Assembly: GCA_910589415.1 (NCBI GenBank)
Contig: OU342631.1
Coordinates: 58,184,598 to 58,248,597, forward strand
Length of the DNA: 64,000 nucleotides
From: Malachius bipustulatus
Lineage: Eukaryota > Arthropoda > Insecta > Coleoptera > Melyridae
Direction: 5' to 3'
The notes below the pieces were generated by a model that saw only the letters and a list, made by a program, of their open reading frames with translations, did not search any database and was not told the DNA's origin. Below are positions 11,620-22,350 of the stretch, piece after piece. Each line of letters opens with the position of its first letter. The first letter of the stretch is position 1. A program made the translations under genes and the position numbers.

Positions 11620-13752
11620 ATGGAAAATGCCAAAAAATCTAAAAAAATAATCAAAATAAAGAGAAGGTTATTTCAGTATGAACCAGGACAATTAGAGAGG
11701 GCGCTCGAAGAAATAAAGGGGACAAAAATGGGAATTAGGGAAGCTAGCAGACAATTCGGCATTCCTAAAACAACGCTTATTGATAGACTCAAGGGAAGAG
11801 TGCCTGTAGGAACTAGTAGAAAAACAGGTCCAGATCCAATTTTAACAGTTGCAGTTGAAAAAAAAATTGTTGAATGGGTAATAAAGATAGCCAAGTGCGG
11901 TTTTCCATTAAAAAAAAAACAGATCTCCTCAATAAAGTTGAGAAAATAGCGAAAGAACTGGCAAGGCAAAGTTTTTCAGGAATGAAAGACCAACAAACAT
12001 TTTTAACAGAAAATGATTTCCTCGATATTCTAAATGACCCAAGTCGTATATTTAATGGCGACGAAACTGGCTTTGCTTTATGCCCAAAGTCAGGAAAAGT
12101 GATAGCTCCTAAAGGATGGAAGAATTTATACCAAATAAAATTAGGAAATGAGAAAGAGAACTTGACTGTTCTTATAGTTTTTTCTGCCGACGGAACTTTG
12201 TGTCCTCCACTGATTGTGTTTCCATATGTCCGTCCCCCACGGACTCTTATTGACAGCATGCCGCCAGATTGGGTTCTAGGAAGGTCTGACAGTGATTGGA
12301 TGAAAAGCGAGGTCTTTTTTGAATACATTGCAAATGATTTTAATAAATGGCTTAAAAAAAAAACGCCCCATTATTTTGTATATAGATGGTCACAAGTCAC
12401 ACATGACTTTAGGACTCTCCGAATTCTGTAATCCGAACGGCATAATTTTATATGCCTTACCACCCAACACGACCCACATTCTTCAACCAGCTGACGTAAG
12501 CGTATTTAAACCTTTGAAGGATGATTGGAAAAAAACGGTCAGATATTGGCAGAATCGGCCAGAGAACATGAACATGTGCGTAACAAAATTAAATTTTTGT
12601 CATGTATTTAACGAAACGCTAAGCAAAAACAATATGAGAGAACACATAATAAATGGATTTTGTAAATGTGGGTTGTATCCCTTAAGTCCAAATAATGTTG
12701 ATTATACTAAATGTGTGAAAAATATTCAAGAACTAGCTACAAATAATAGGATTGATCGCCAAGAGAACGAGGAAGTAATTTCATCTGAGGAGTGTGTAGC
12801 AGCAAGAAAAGTAATTACAAAAATTGCCCCCACATTGATGGACTATGGTATAAACGCTGAAGTAATTCTTAATGAAATTAAATCTCTTGAACTTGAAACT
12901 ACTACGGTAAAACACGGTGAGTTGCAAGTGGGAGCTGTAGTGCCATTAGAAGAGGTTACGATCGTTCCTATAGAAACTGTAACATTGATAACTGAAGCAC
13001 CTGAAGAATTATATGTTACTAATGTCAGCGAAAAAGCAGCAGATTCCGAAATATTTAGGAAAATGCATCGGAGAATATTTCGGAATCTCATGCTTCTGAG
13101 GTAATCCGAATTCCTGTAGTAACAGATTAATTTCCTTCGAATCTTTTGGATTCAGTTTCTGCAGTAAACCCACAGATGAATGAACCACTAGATTCAAATG
13201 TCAACACTACTGCCAACGAAGAGGGCAACAATGAATCAACATTAGATGAAGTAAGAAATGTGTCAATACCATCGGTCAGAAAACCCTTGCAATCTCTTCT
13301 GGAAAATCATTTATACTTACCTCAACCACTAGAGTCTATAAACAAAAACAAGAAAATAAAAGAAAGATTACCTAGCGCCATTTCTTCTGCAGCATGGAGA
13401 ATGAAAATGTCTAAAAAAGAAGAGAAAACTCAAAAAGAACAGCAAATTAAAAGGAAACGAGAAGAAAGGCAAGCTCAAGCCCAAGAAAGATTATTGAAGA
13501 AAAAGAACAATAAGAAAAAGGGAACATCTTCAAAGCCAAATTTACAAGAAAAAGAGTGTGAAACTATTATAAAAAAATATATACAGTGTTCTGCTTGTAA
13601 AGAAAATCTTATAAGTGACGCGGAAGAAGAAGAAGAGAAAACATTGGATGCGATAGATGTCCTAGGTGGTTCCATATGAAGTGCACCGAATTCTCAGGCA
13701 TACCATATGAAGAAGCAGCTCTGAAGGAATATGTTTGTTCTATGTGTTCTTG
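11620..13752 (+). pseudogene. Tigger/pogo-type transposase, frameshifted
   Basis: The natural start is probably the ATG at 11,620 (MENAKKSKK). An HTH_psq motif follows (GIREASRQFGIPKTTLIDRL), then the start of a CENP-B-type segment. The DDE_1 domain shows FNGDETG (Asp at 12,060-12,062), YIDGHKSH (Asp at 12,385-12,387) and QPADVSVFKPLK (Asp at 12,493-12,495), so the last two Asp are 36 positions apart. Two frameshifts fall in A-runs (about 11,910-11,920 and 12,353-12,362). Roughly 70 residues expected between the HTH and DDE domains are missing. A lysine/glutamate-rich tail ends with cysteine pairs (CSACK ... CSMCS at 13,740-13,752) resembling the PHD-like C-terminus of insect pogo proteins, with more frame breaks. 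No terminal repeats identified. Inactive. Confidence 0.88.
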
Positions 13753-13754
13753 AC

Positions 13755-14585
13755 TTTGAGAGTTGCTAGTTAGAATTGAGTGTTTTTTTTTAATTGGATG
13801 TAGGTATTACAAGACCAGATACGCCGGAGTACCTGCTGTTTAATTTTTTTGTACCTGAATAATGTATTTTAGTTATAACTGTTATGTTTTTTTTATTAGA
13901 ATATGTACTTTAATTTTATGAAATAAGGCACAAAATATATTTTTTTCACAATAAGTTGTTTATTTTTAAACTTCAGTACTTAAAATAAGGTCTGAGAAAA
14001 TGGTCGAAGTGAAGTGAAACAAAACCAATATCCTCGACCGCTGGTCGAAAACCGGAACGTTAGTGGACGGACATTGGCCTGATATGGTCAAAAATTGGGA
14101 AAAGGTACATTTTTGAATTTAGTTTTTTTTTCTTTAATCTGAATACTTAAGAAAAGCTTGCTATTAAGAACTCGTTTCTAGATAGTCTAATGATATCAAA
14201 AGGAAATAAATCATTAGTTGTTGAAATTAACTCATGTATTTTTCCATTTAACGAATTTTAAATACTCCTTACTTGGTCGAGAACCGGCGCAGTCACCCTA
14301 CCTATTTGTCAATAAATCTTCTATTTTCAATGTTTTTACAGAAAATTAAGAAGGGAAGGGTATAATCCTATGTATGTAAGACTTGTAAAAGTAAATAGGT
14401 GCTTACACTTATACCTAAATGCCTCTAAAATTTTAAAGTCTACATATGAAAAAAATGCGTTTAGGTATAGTTTTTTGGATTTTGAATTTTGAAATGAAAT
14501 GACATCTCAAGTAATCGACATAACCTAAATTAGTTCAGTAGCTGTTCTAGTGACTATTCTAGTAACAACTATCACCATAACCAAC
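13755..14585. other. Non-coding sequence 3' of the Tigger transposase
   Basis: Probably contains the 3' untranslated end of the Tigger copy. TCGACC...GGTCGA and AAAACCGGAACG / GAGAACCGGCGC words near 14,030-14,060 and 14,280 suggest subterminal repeats, but no paired terminus was found at the 5' side. Confidence 0.35.
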
Positions 14586-14593
14586 CTAATCAG

Positions 14594-15410
14594 TAGAGAA
14601 CGGATTATAGGCAAAGAAAAAATGCAAAATAGGCGCCTTTATAGGCACATTTTTTGGGATAAAAAGGTTTAAACTTTAAACAAATAGGCAATGAAATAGG
14701 CAAATTTTACTACCAAATTTTCACTACATAGAAAAAATGAGGAACACAAATTTACGTTTATATGTGCCTTAAAAATTCCTGCCGATTTCCCAAAATTTAC
14801 AGCAATTTTCCTAAGATTTTGTTTTACATCAAGCACGTTGTTTGATAAATAAAACAATAATTACAAATATTACACTTTTAGCATTTTGCTACAAGCTCGG
14901 AAAAATATTGTGTCGCCATCCAAGAATTCAGGATATGGTTTAATCCACGAAGAAATTTTGCTTCATTTACTCATTTAAAATTTTATGCCAGCAAATTCTT
15001 GTCTACCAGTACCTTCATATTCATTCATGAGGAGTAAGAAAGTAATAGATACATCTGGAAATCATTAAAACCAGATATGTGTAGTAAATGGAAACAATAT
15101 TAATTTGAGAACTTGAAAAGATATGCCTCAGCCTTCACCACAGGTGCCCGGGTCAGTTATTATTTTTTCTATAAGGGGTTATAGCTATTGACTTAGGACC
15201 TATAATAAATTATCTCAAGTAGGGTAGTAAAATTTTCAAATATTCTTTCAAAGTTAATAATTATTAGCATGAAATGTAGGTATTTTGAGGTGGATAAATT
15301 TAAATTTATTTAAATAGGCAAGAATAGGCATTTTTTGTGAAAATAAGCACCAGATACTCAAATAGGCAAAAAAGGCACAGATAGGCACTTTGCCTATAAT
15401 CCGTTCTCTA
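14594..15410. mobile_element. Non-autonomous hAT-like element with 8-bp target duplication
   Basis: The ends TAGAGAACGGATTATAGGCA and TGCCTATAATCCGTTCTCTA are perfect inverted repeats (22 bp or more). They are flanked by a perfect 8-bp direct repeat CTAATCAG (14,586-14,593 and 15,411-15,418), the hAT hallmark. The 817-bp unit has many TAGGCA/TAGGCAAA words close to both ends, as expected for subterminal transposase-binding sites, and no transposase. Confidence 0.88.
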
Positions 15411-15418
15411 CTAATCAG

Positions 15419-16749
15419 TCTTGTTGTCAACCGTTCCCCTAGAATTTTGACTTGGTGGAATCCATCTAAATAAAAAATAAGGTATAGATGATATAGGTAT
15501 ACTTGAACCAGAAATATAAGGAAATGACTTCTGTCATTTTTAAAAATTATTGACCTATTGTTGAATTCATAAAACATGACCAATTAGATTTTGTTATATT
15601 TTTTTGTCAACTATATGCTCTGTAATTAGCAACCTGAAAAAAAAATGCACACAGCCCATTCACAATAAAGGAATTTTCTTCTTCTAGTGCATATTTGATA
15701 TATTTTTTGTGCATAATATTCCAAGCTCTACTAATATGCTTTACCTCCAATTTAATAAACTCCCAGACATTGTGTTTTTTTTTCAACACAGCTAACATTA
15801 TTGAAAATTACAGTAAAAAAAATGGCTAATTAACTCAACTATTTAGTTTCAGCGACGGATGGAGGAATGAGCTAGTTGAATGCTGAAAAATATCAATCTT
15901 TAATTTTTTGTGAATCAATTTTCTCATAAATCGCACACTAGCAACTTTTCATGCATTTGTATTTTTTTTTTCATTTTATTGCAACATTGATTAATTAGGT
16001 ATCAATTATTGATGTGTGGAACAGTTATGGAGTATTGACAAATGGTATTCCCACAAAAATACCAATTCTATTAATCAAAAGTATGTCGTTTAAATAAATT
16101 TAAATAATAATAAAATTTTAATTTTAATAAAATAAATAAAATAAAAAATTTTAAATCATAAAAAAGGAGATAATTGAACTTCCATATTTTGGGCAGCTGA
16201 ACACACATAATAAAAAATTCCTCTATCCTTACTGAAGTATTGCTCAACACTGTCGATTTTTTTTTTCAATTTTTCAACACCCTGTAAAACTAAAGTATAT
16301 TTGTATTACTACTAACTCAAAACTAATAATTATTATATAATTTATAAAATTAATTTTATGATAAGTTTTATCAACAAATGATTACAGTTTTTCAGATAAA
16401 TATGACTATTAAGAATAAGGACTATCAATATAATTACTTATTATTATTCTTCTTAACTCGACAAACAATGAAATAAATATTGTCTACACACTAAATTTAT
16501 TTACAATTTTTTGTTTTTGATTTTTATTTTTACTAATTTTTTTTATTATTCCATTTTAGTTGTTGGCATTAATCAAAGTCTTTACAACATATTTTTGTAA
16601 GAAGGACACATTCAGAATATGTACATATAAGAACAGTCATCTTATCATGCCAGAACCCTAAATACAGATGCATTCCTCAACCCCAAAAATTATTACATAA
16701 ATTAGGACTACAACCAGCAACTTACATTAACAAAAAAAAAAAAAATTAT
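15419..16749. other. AT-rich region, includes likely FAM76 3' UTR
   Basis: Low-complexity (A/T)-rich tracts around 16,080-16,160. The last ~270 nt before the FAM76 stop codon should be its 3' untranslated region. No other gene recognised. Confidence 0.4.
16496..16501 (-). promoter_or_regulatory. Candidate polyadenylation signal of FAM76
   Basis: AATAAA on the minus strand (TTTATT on plus), 249 nt downstream of the FAM76 stop codon. Position is reasonable for a short 3' UTR, but AATAAA is frequent by chance in this AT-rich sequence. Confidence 0.35.
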
Positions 16750-16995
16750 CTACTGAGTGTTTGGGCTATCGGTACCGCTGCCACTGTTATTGTCTGCAGC
16801 AGCAGCAGCGAGTGCCTGTACTGTGCCTCCGCGGTTACGTTTCACCCCCTTGGAGAGCCCTGCCACCTCCTTAAGAAGTCCTGCAATACGTTTATTTAGT
16901 CCGTTCACTTTCTCGTCGTGTGCCTTCTCAGTGTTTTTCATCTTCACCCGCAGCTCTGTCTCTGTAGTGAAGTGTTGTGCTTTTAGTTCCGTTAT
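16750..16995 (-). CDS. FAM76: FAM76 exon 5 (terminal coding exon)
   Basis: Acceptor TTTTGTAG precedes the first base at 16,995; the stop is TAG at 16,750-16,752. It encodes residues 243-323. ITELKAQHF continues the coiled coil from exon 4, followed by MKNTEKAHDEKV and GLLKEVAGLSKGVKR, which correspond to the conserved family C-terminus (MEKAHKE ... LLKQVAALSKG). The last ~30 residues are low complexity (five consecutive Ala, then Asn/Ser/Gly) and likely disordered. The phase-0 junction agrees with exon 4. Local base composition is more GC-rich than the flanks, as expected for a conserved exon. Confidence 0.92.
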   Translation of the reverse strand: MTELKAQHFTTETELRVKMKNTEKAHDEKVNGLNKRIAGLLKEVAGLSKGVKRNRGGTVQALAAAAADNNSGSGTDSPNTQ

Positions 16996-18684
16996 CTACA
17001 AAAGAGGTTACGATGAGTCACAAAAGGGGTGCGCTGAAAATTTATTCACATCTTTACTATTCACCGATCACCGAATAATGGATTTTTTTGCTGACTAGTA
17101 AATTAATAAGAGTACCGGTAGGTATTATAAAAACCCGGTCGAGTTAACAGGCAGATTTCTCTGACCGTTCATGGCCACAATAACTGAATTGTTATATTTT
17201 CCACTTCTTTAGAAACCGTCACAGAAATCTGCCTGTGAATTACTGAATTTTAAGCAATACAACTTTAAAAAATGTAAGCAGTAAATATTCAAATTAGGGA
17301 CAGTAGTCTCTCATTGAAACATGAATCAGCTTACAGGAATTATTTATTTGTCATTTTTAAGCCTCCGAGTGTAAATAGTATAAAATATTCAGCCACTACT
17401 TACGTTTGGTTTATAACCAAAAATACTGTTCGGTGCACCCCCAAGTTACAATACACAGAAGAATGTAACACCTATCAAACTTTATGATATATCTTCTCAC
17501 ATATATTATAATATCTAGAACTTTCCATAAGACAAAGATAATTAATTAATAACCCATGAATAATGATCCAATTATTTCCAGAGCGCCATCTTGCCATCTA
17601 AGAATTCAGTCTCAAAACAAAAATCGCTTTAAAGCAAAAAGAAAAGAATTTCCTACATCTGATAAACATAAATGAGCCCTATTGGGTAATCTGTGTCCAC
17701 GATTATGTTCCAGAAATTATTGCTTTTAACAATAATTAATTAAAAAAAAAAAATTATTTGAAATAAAATTTTTGATAAGTAGTTTTTAGTCAGGATTCAA
17801 TCATTGCTGAAATATCTTGATAGATTTCCTGTTTCAGCCATATCTTTTTCATTATTGAAGATAAATAAGTAATTTTCTGTAGGTTTACACATAGGTCTTC
17901 ATGATTTGTTTCGCTTATGATGGCTGTTATACTATTTTTTCATGTACAAAAACTAAATTGAATGACAATAAATTTAGTACTTTTTGATTTTCAATGACGT
18001 GTCAAATTTCAAAGATGACGTCTACTGTCACCCTGTCAACTTTTTTTAGCAAAATTTTTAATGACATGGGAGACCATGTGAGACTTCATTTTAAAGATAC
18101 ACCCATGTGTTAAACTTCTTGGGTCCCCATGTATATGAAAAACTAAGCAGCTTATAAAAAATTAAATATATTTTTTAAATTATAATGTTATGGACATATT
18201 TTCTAATATGTCCATATTAATCTAATATCTAAAATATTCTATACAGTAAAATTTTCCAAGTTTCCCAAACAAAATAAGAAAACAATTAACACAAAAGTAA
18301 TGTATTTTAATGTTAATTTACAAAAAAAAACTAAAGAAATCGCAAATGGAGTGTGTGCATGGACACACACATACACACATAGTGGTGCACCTGACCAACA
18401 ATTAAAATATTGAGGTAAGCCCCCTAGGTATATAGGGTATCCCAGGTTATTCGAGTCGACCTATTTTTTATAATAAAACAACGATTTGGGTCCAATGAGT
18501 GTTAAAATTAAAATTAATTGATAAGATCGTCAATGTGACGTTAATGGCAGAGTGAGGTTGATGATTTTCTGACTTGACAATCTGTCAATCAACCAACATC
18601 CGACTCTCCATCGATGTCGACTTTACATCAATGTTACATGTTGTTCTTCTTTCTACATTACTTGAGACTCTCGAACGCCACTAG
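16996..18684. other. FAM76 intron 4, distal part with small repeats
   Basis: Non-coding. Contains a ~95-bp hairpin MITE (17,146-17,240), a (TG/CA)-rich tract near 18,345-18,385, and an isolated end of the 6,060-type outer hairpin element near 18,425-18,470 (GGGTATCCCAGGTTATTCGA). Confidence 0.5.
17146..17240. repeat. Short hairpin MITE
   Basis: ACAGGCAGATTTCTCTGAC at the left is mirrored by GTCACAGAAATCTGCCTGT at the right with one mismatch plus a one-base difference. The ~55-nt loop is AT-rich. Flanks are TTA/TTAC-like; target duplication uncertain. Confidence 0.55.
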
Positions 18685-18937
18685 TAGCGATGTAAAATAC
18701 CCGGGTATTTATTTTTTGGTATAAGAATTGGGTAAATACGCAGGATATTTACCCAAAAGTGGGTAAATATATCATTTTGGTCAAGCATGTTGTATAACAG
18801 TCATATAACAAGTATGATTAGGTTTAGGTATAATTATTGTTATTACTTATTAACCCTCAGCTTCTGCTTATAAAAACAAGCAACTCTACTTCTGTTTTTT
18901 GATTTTATTGTTGGTTGCAAGTTATGTTGGTTATATA

Positions 18938-19782
18938 TACAGGGTGGTCCAACTTAAAACGTCAGGACTTTACCAAACGATAGATAACGTTAAAATAATG
19001 CCAGTTTCTCTAATACACTTATAGCCGGGAAAGCTTCCTTTTCAAGATACAGGGTGTTGAAGTTTTGGAAAAAAAAATCATGTTTTGTGAATATTGTCAA
19101 AACGGCTGCTTTAAAAAAATTTAAATTTGGCGCGAAGCATGAGCTATAAGTATCTTTCATGATTTACGGCTTATGGTGATACATTGCGAAAACCAGCGGC
19201 GAAGATATGGGTGTGTCATCGCCCCTTTAAAAAAAAAATTGACGCCACTGACTCTATGGTTACTGACAATTGTTATATTAGTTAGGTGTTGTTTATTTCT
19301 GTTATTTAATTATTTAAGTAAAAGTTATTTGATTAGAATTTGTCTGTTATTCTTAAAATGGCTACGGATATTACCTAAGAAAACCTGAATTATCTCGAAA
19401 ACCTTGTGAAAAAATTAGAGAGTACTTTTTTGTTCTAAAAAGCATGGGGCATTGAATAGTATTATTAAATCTGCCATAGAGTCAGTGGCGTCAATTTTTT
19501 TTTGAAAAGGGGCGATGGCACACCCATATCTCCGCCGCTGGTTTTCGAAATTTATCACCATAAGCCGTAAATCATGAAAGATAATAAGCTCATGCTGCGT
19601 GCCAAATTTCAATTTTTTTAAAGCAGCCGTTTTGACAATATTCGCAAAACATTATTTTTTTCCTAAAACTTCAACGCCCTGTATCTTGAAAAGGAAGCTT
19701 TCCCGGCTATAAGTGTATTAGAGATACTGGCATTATTTTAACGTTATCTATCGCTTGGTAAAGTCCTGACGTTTTAAGTTGG
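18938..19782. mobile_element. Hairpin element, right terminus truncated
   Basis: The arms pair over >250 nt: left TACAGGGTGGTCCAACTTAAAACG onward, right ending CGTTTTAAGTTGG, where the last ~12 bases of the expected end (ACCACCCTGTA) are missing at the LINE junction. An inner TACAGGGTGTTGAAGTTTT / AAAACTTCAACGCCCTGTA pair lies within the arms. Small open frames on both strands (about 19,173-19,388 and 19,415-19,612) are mirror images of each other and not genes. Confidence 0.85.
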
Positions 19783-20580
19783 TTAAAGGACATTCATTGA
19801 CAATGTGATTGATGGATTCTTCAGGATGTCCGCAAATACAGGAAGCGCTTGGTATTAAATTCCATTTATGTAACATTGAATTACATCTACCGTGTCCTGT
19901 TCTTAAGCGATTTACTTGTACCCAGACTTTCCTTTTTATTTCAAAACCGTTGACTACTGATGAAGGATCTTCGATTAAAGTGTTGTTGAATAAAGAAACA
20001 CTTTTATTTCGCCAATCATTTCTCCATTCATCTTCAATTTTAAATGGTCGATCCAGGTATGTTTCTAGCCACACAGGTCTTCTTGATTTTAATCTCGTTG
20101 TTGAAAGATTATTCAGGTCCGATGTTATTGAAAAATCATCTGGAAATGTTCGGTATTTATTCATGATTTTATGTGTTGCTTGTTGTCTTCGGAGATTAGA
20201 TGGAGCAATATTTGACAAAACAGGTAACCAAGGGATCGGAGTTGAGCAAATTGTTCCAGTAATAATTCGTAATGTTTGGTTCAGTTGAATATCCACTTTT
20301 GATTGATGTACACTGTTGAGCCATACGGGTGCACAATATTCCGCTGTTGAATAAACAAGTGCAAGAGCTGATGTGCGAATTGTTTTTGCATTGGCTCCCC
20401 AAGTCGTTCCAGCAAGTTTGTATAGAATATTATTCCTTGTTTTTAATTTTTGTTTCACTTTTTCTAAGTGTTGATTATAGGTTAAAGATATATCCAAAGT
20501 CACACCAAGATATTTTGGATTGAAATTATGATTCAGTGACGATCCGTTGAAAGTTATATTTAGCTTTTTAGATTTTTGGT
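19783..20580 (-). pseudogene. LINE 3' fragment with CCHC-type end
   Basis: A 251-codon frame (20,503 to 19,748) extends upstream to ~20,580 by continuous similarity. Blocks in order: PKYLGVTLDIS, STAEYCAPVWLNS, LRIITGTICSTPIPWLPVL, LRRQQATHKIM, RLKSRRPVWLET, and a terminal knuckle beginning CICGHPEESINHIVNEC (C-x-C-x8-H-x4-C). This is the standard C-terminal half of an insect non-LTR retrotransposon pol, from after the RT thumb to the zinc knuckle. No stop interrupts this stretch, so the fragment is fairly young or recently truncated. The 5' RT region is missing. Confidence 0.87.
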
Positions 20581-20809
20581 TATATTATATTATTATATTA
20601 TAACAAGTTGATATGTCAATTCAGAGTCAGAACAGAATCGGTTCTGTTCTTTTTCGTTTTTTAGTTCAGCTGTTAGTGGCACTTGGGCAGCTGTTGCGCA
20701 CTTGGGCAGTATTACTTTGGGTATTTATTCGGGTAGGTAAATATCCTTCGGGTAAATACCCAATTTATATTTACCTACCCGTTGGATAAATACCCAATCC
20801 ACATCACTA

Positions 20810-21480
20810 GCCACTAGTCATCATTATTTGACATGATGCTTCCATCTTACTGTAAGCTAAAAATATTTTATTCTGACCTGACTTGCTCAACTAAACTTAA
20901 TAATTTTATAATGCATTTTAATTAATTCGAGCCCTCAACTCTTTAACTTAGCCTTCTTCACTTAGAAAAGATTTTATTAATAGTTCATTATGTACCTACA
21001 CAAGTCGCAGAAACGTTTAAAACCTAGTCCAAAAAATTTTCCAACTACATCATCCCACGTGTCGATTTTCAGCATCTCGTTAGTTTTTAATTTGTTATGT
21101 TTGTACACCCTTGTAATATGGAGTCTATGAAGTTGACAAGTGTGTGTACTTTTCTTGTGACCATAAATTTTATACTCATTCGACTCAAATTGTTGTTTTA
21201 TTGACAAGTTGAGTATACCATGGTCAATTCAACCAATTTTTTTGGCTAATTCAACTACAGGGTCACAATGGACTCAATTTAAAATTATCTTGGACTATTA
21301 AAGCCATATGAGTGACATAAAAAAGTTATGTTTTTTTCAAGACAATGATCTGGGGAACCCTATATATTTTATCCTGCACTTTCACCTCACAAAGTGGCTT
21401 TTAAGTGTTTCTCAACCAGAAAACTTTGAAATGCAAATCAGGCAAGAAATATATTTTTTTTCTTTATTTGTGAGTAACTG
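20810..21480. other. FAM76 intron 4 sequence with a hairpin-element fragment
   Basis: AT-rich, non-coding. About 21,245-21,366 resembles the 6,060-6,824 nested pair (ACAGGGTCACAATGGACTCA, then GGACTATTA followed by an inner-arm-like CCATATGAGTGACATA). Confidence 0.45.
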
Positions 21481-21489
21481 ACATTTTTT

Positions 21490-22350
21490 CATGAAAGCAA
21501 ATTGAAGATCAACAACTGTACCTAGATACTTGGCGAACCTGTTGGTGGAATTAATTCTTCGTACCTCTTACTGATTTTGTCTCGGGTGTTGGTCAAGGAA
21601 CACATCTCGGACCTTTATTATTTTTGATTTTCATTAATAACATAACGCAGTGTATTTCATTAATGTCCGTATTCATCAAACTTCAAAATATAATTCTGGG
21701 CTTATATTTTGAGTTTTCTAATAGATGATTGGTATAATGCTCAAACCCTACGAATGTTACGAATTTTAAATCAATGACATGTTCCAAAATATAGCCCCAG
21801 GGGTTACATTTATTGATGAATATGGACCTTAGTGAGATTTTATTGTTCGCCGATGATGCGAAATTATTCAGAGTCACTAGGGACAATAATAATAGTGATG
21901 CACAATTATTGCTTCAATAGAATATTGATTCTTTAGTTACATGGTGTGAATTGAATGGTTTATGGTGTAATCCTGGCAAATTCCATTCACTTAAAATTGG
22001 TAGATCTCATTTCCCGCCAGCTCTTTATTTTCTTGGAGGGATTCCCTGAGTAAGGGCAGAGCATACTAAAGATTTGGGAGTAATATTTGACTCACAAATG
22101 TCAAAAGGTTTTCGATTAAATTCAGATCATTAAATAGGTACATTCAGAACTGTATTTCTCGTTCATTTATCAGAAATTGTAGCATGCTTCAAAACTGTAA
22201 GTAAAGCTCCCCTGCCTCACCTAGCCTATAGCATGTTGGACACATAACAGGCAATGCATTTAGAATGCAAATGCTCAGTCTATTCTTTTATTCTTAGTCT
22301 ATGGCTATAAGATTTATTGTGCCAGCCCTAGATCTATGTATGCACTACAA
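21490..22350 (+). pseudogene. Decayed LINE reverse transcriptase
   Basis: GVGQGTHLGPLLFLIFINN (motif B) appears at about 21,575-21,640. After a ~160-bp interruption bounded by ATTCATCAA and TTGATGAAT comes EILLFADDAKLF (motif C, catalytic FADD near 21,850), then NGLWCNPGKFHSLKIG and KDLGVIFDSQMS. Stops occur at several points (for example near 21,915 and 22,050). Jockey/CR1-like; inactive. The small inserted hairpin (about 21,668-21,827) is an independent MITE. Confidence 0.78.

Larger units (their letters stand above)
18685..20809. mobile_element. hAT-like element (8-bp duplication) hosting two nested insertions
   Basis: The left end begins TAGCGATGTAAAATACCCGG and the right end finishes GGGTATTT...CATCACTA-like (TACCCAATCCACATCACTA), imperfect inverted repeats typical of hAT ends. 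A perfect 8-bp direct repeat GCCACTAG flanks it (18,677-18,684 and 20,810-20,817). Its own sequence is only ~250 nt at each end; the middle is a TACAGGGTG hairpin element (18,938-19,782) and an antisense LINE fragment (19,783-20,580). GGGTAAATA words repeat near both ends. It lies in FAM76 intron 4. Confidence 0.88.

Noticed and set aside
19173..19612. Two opposed small genes
   Set aside because: The two frames are mirror images produced by the arms of a hairpin element.
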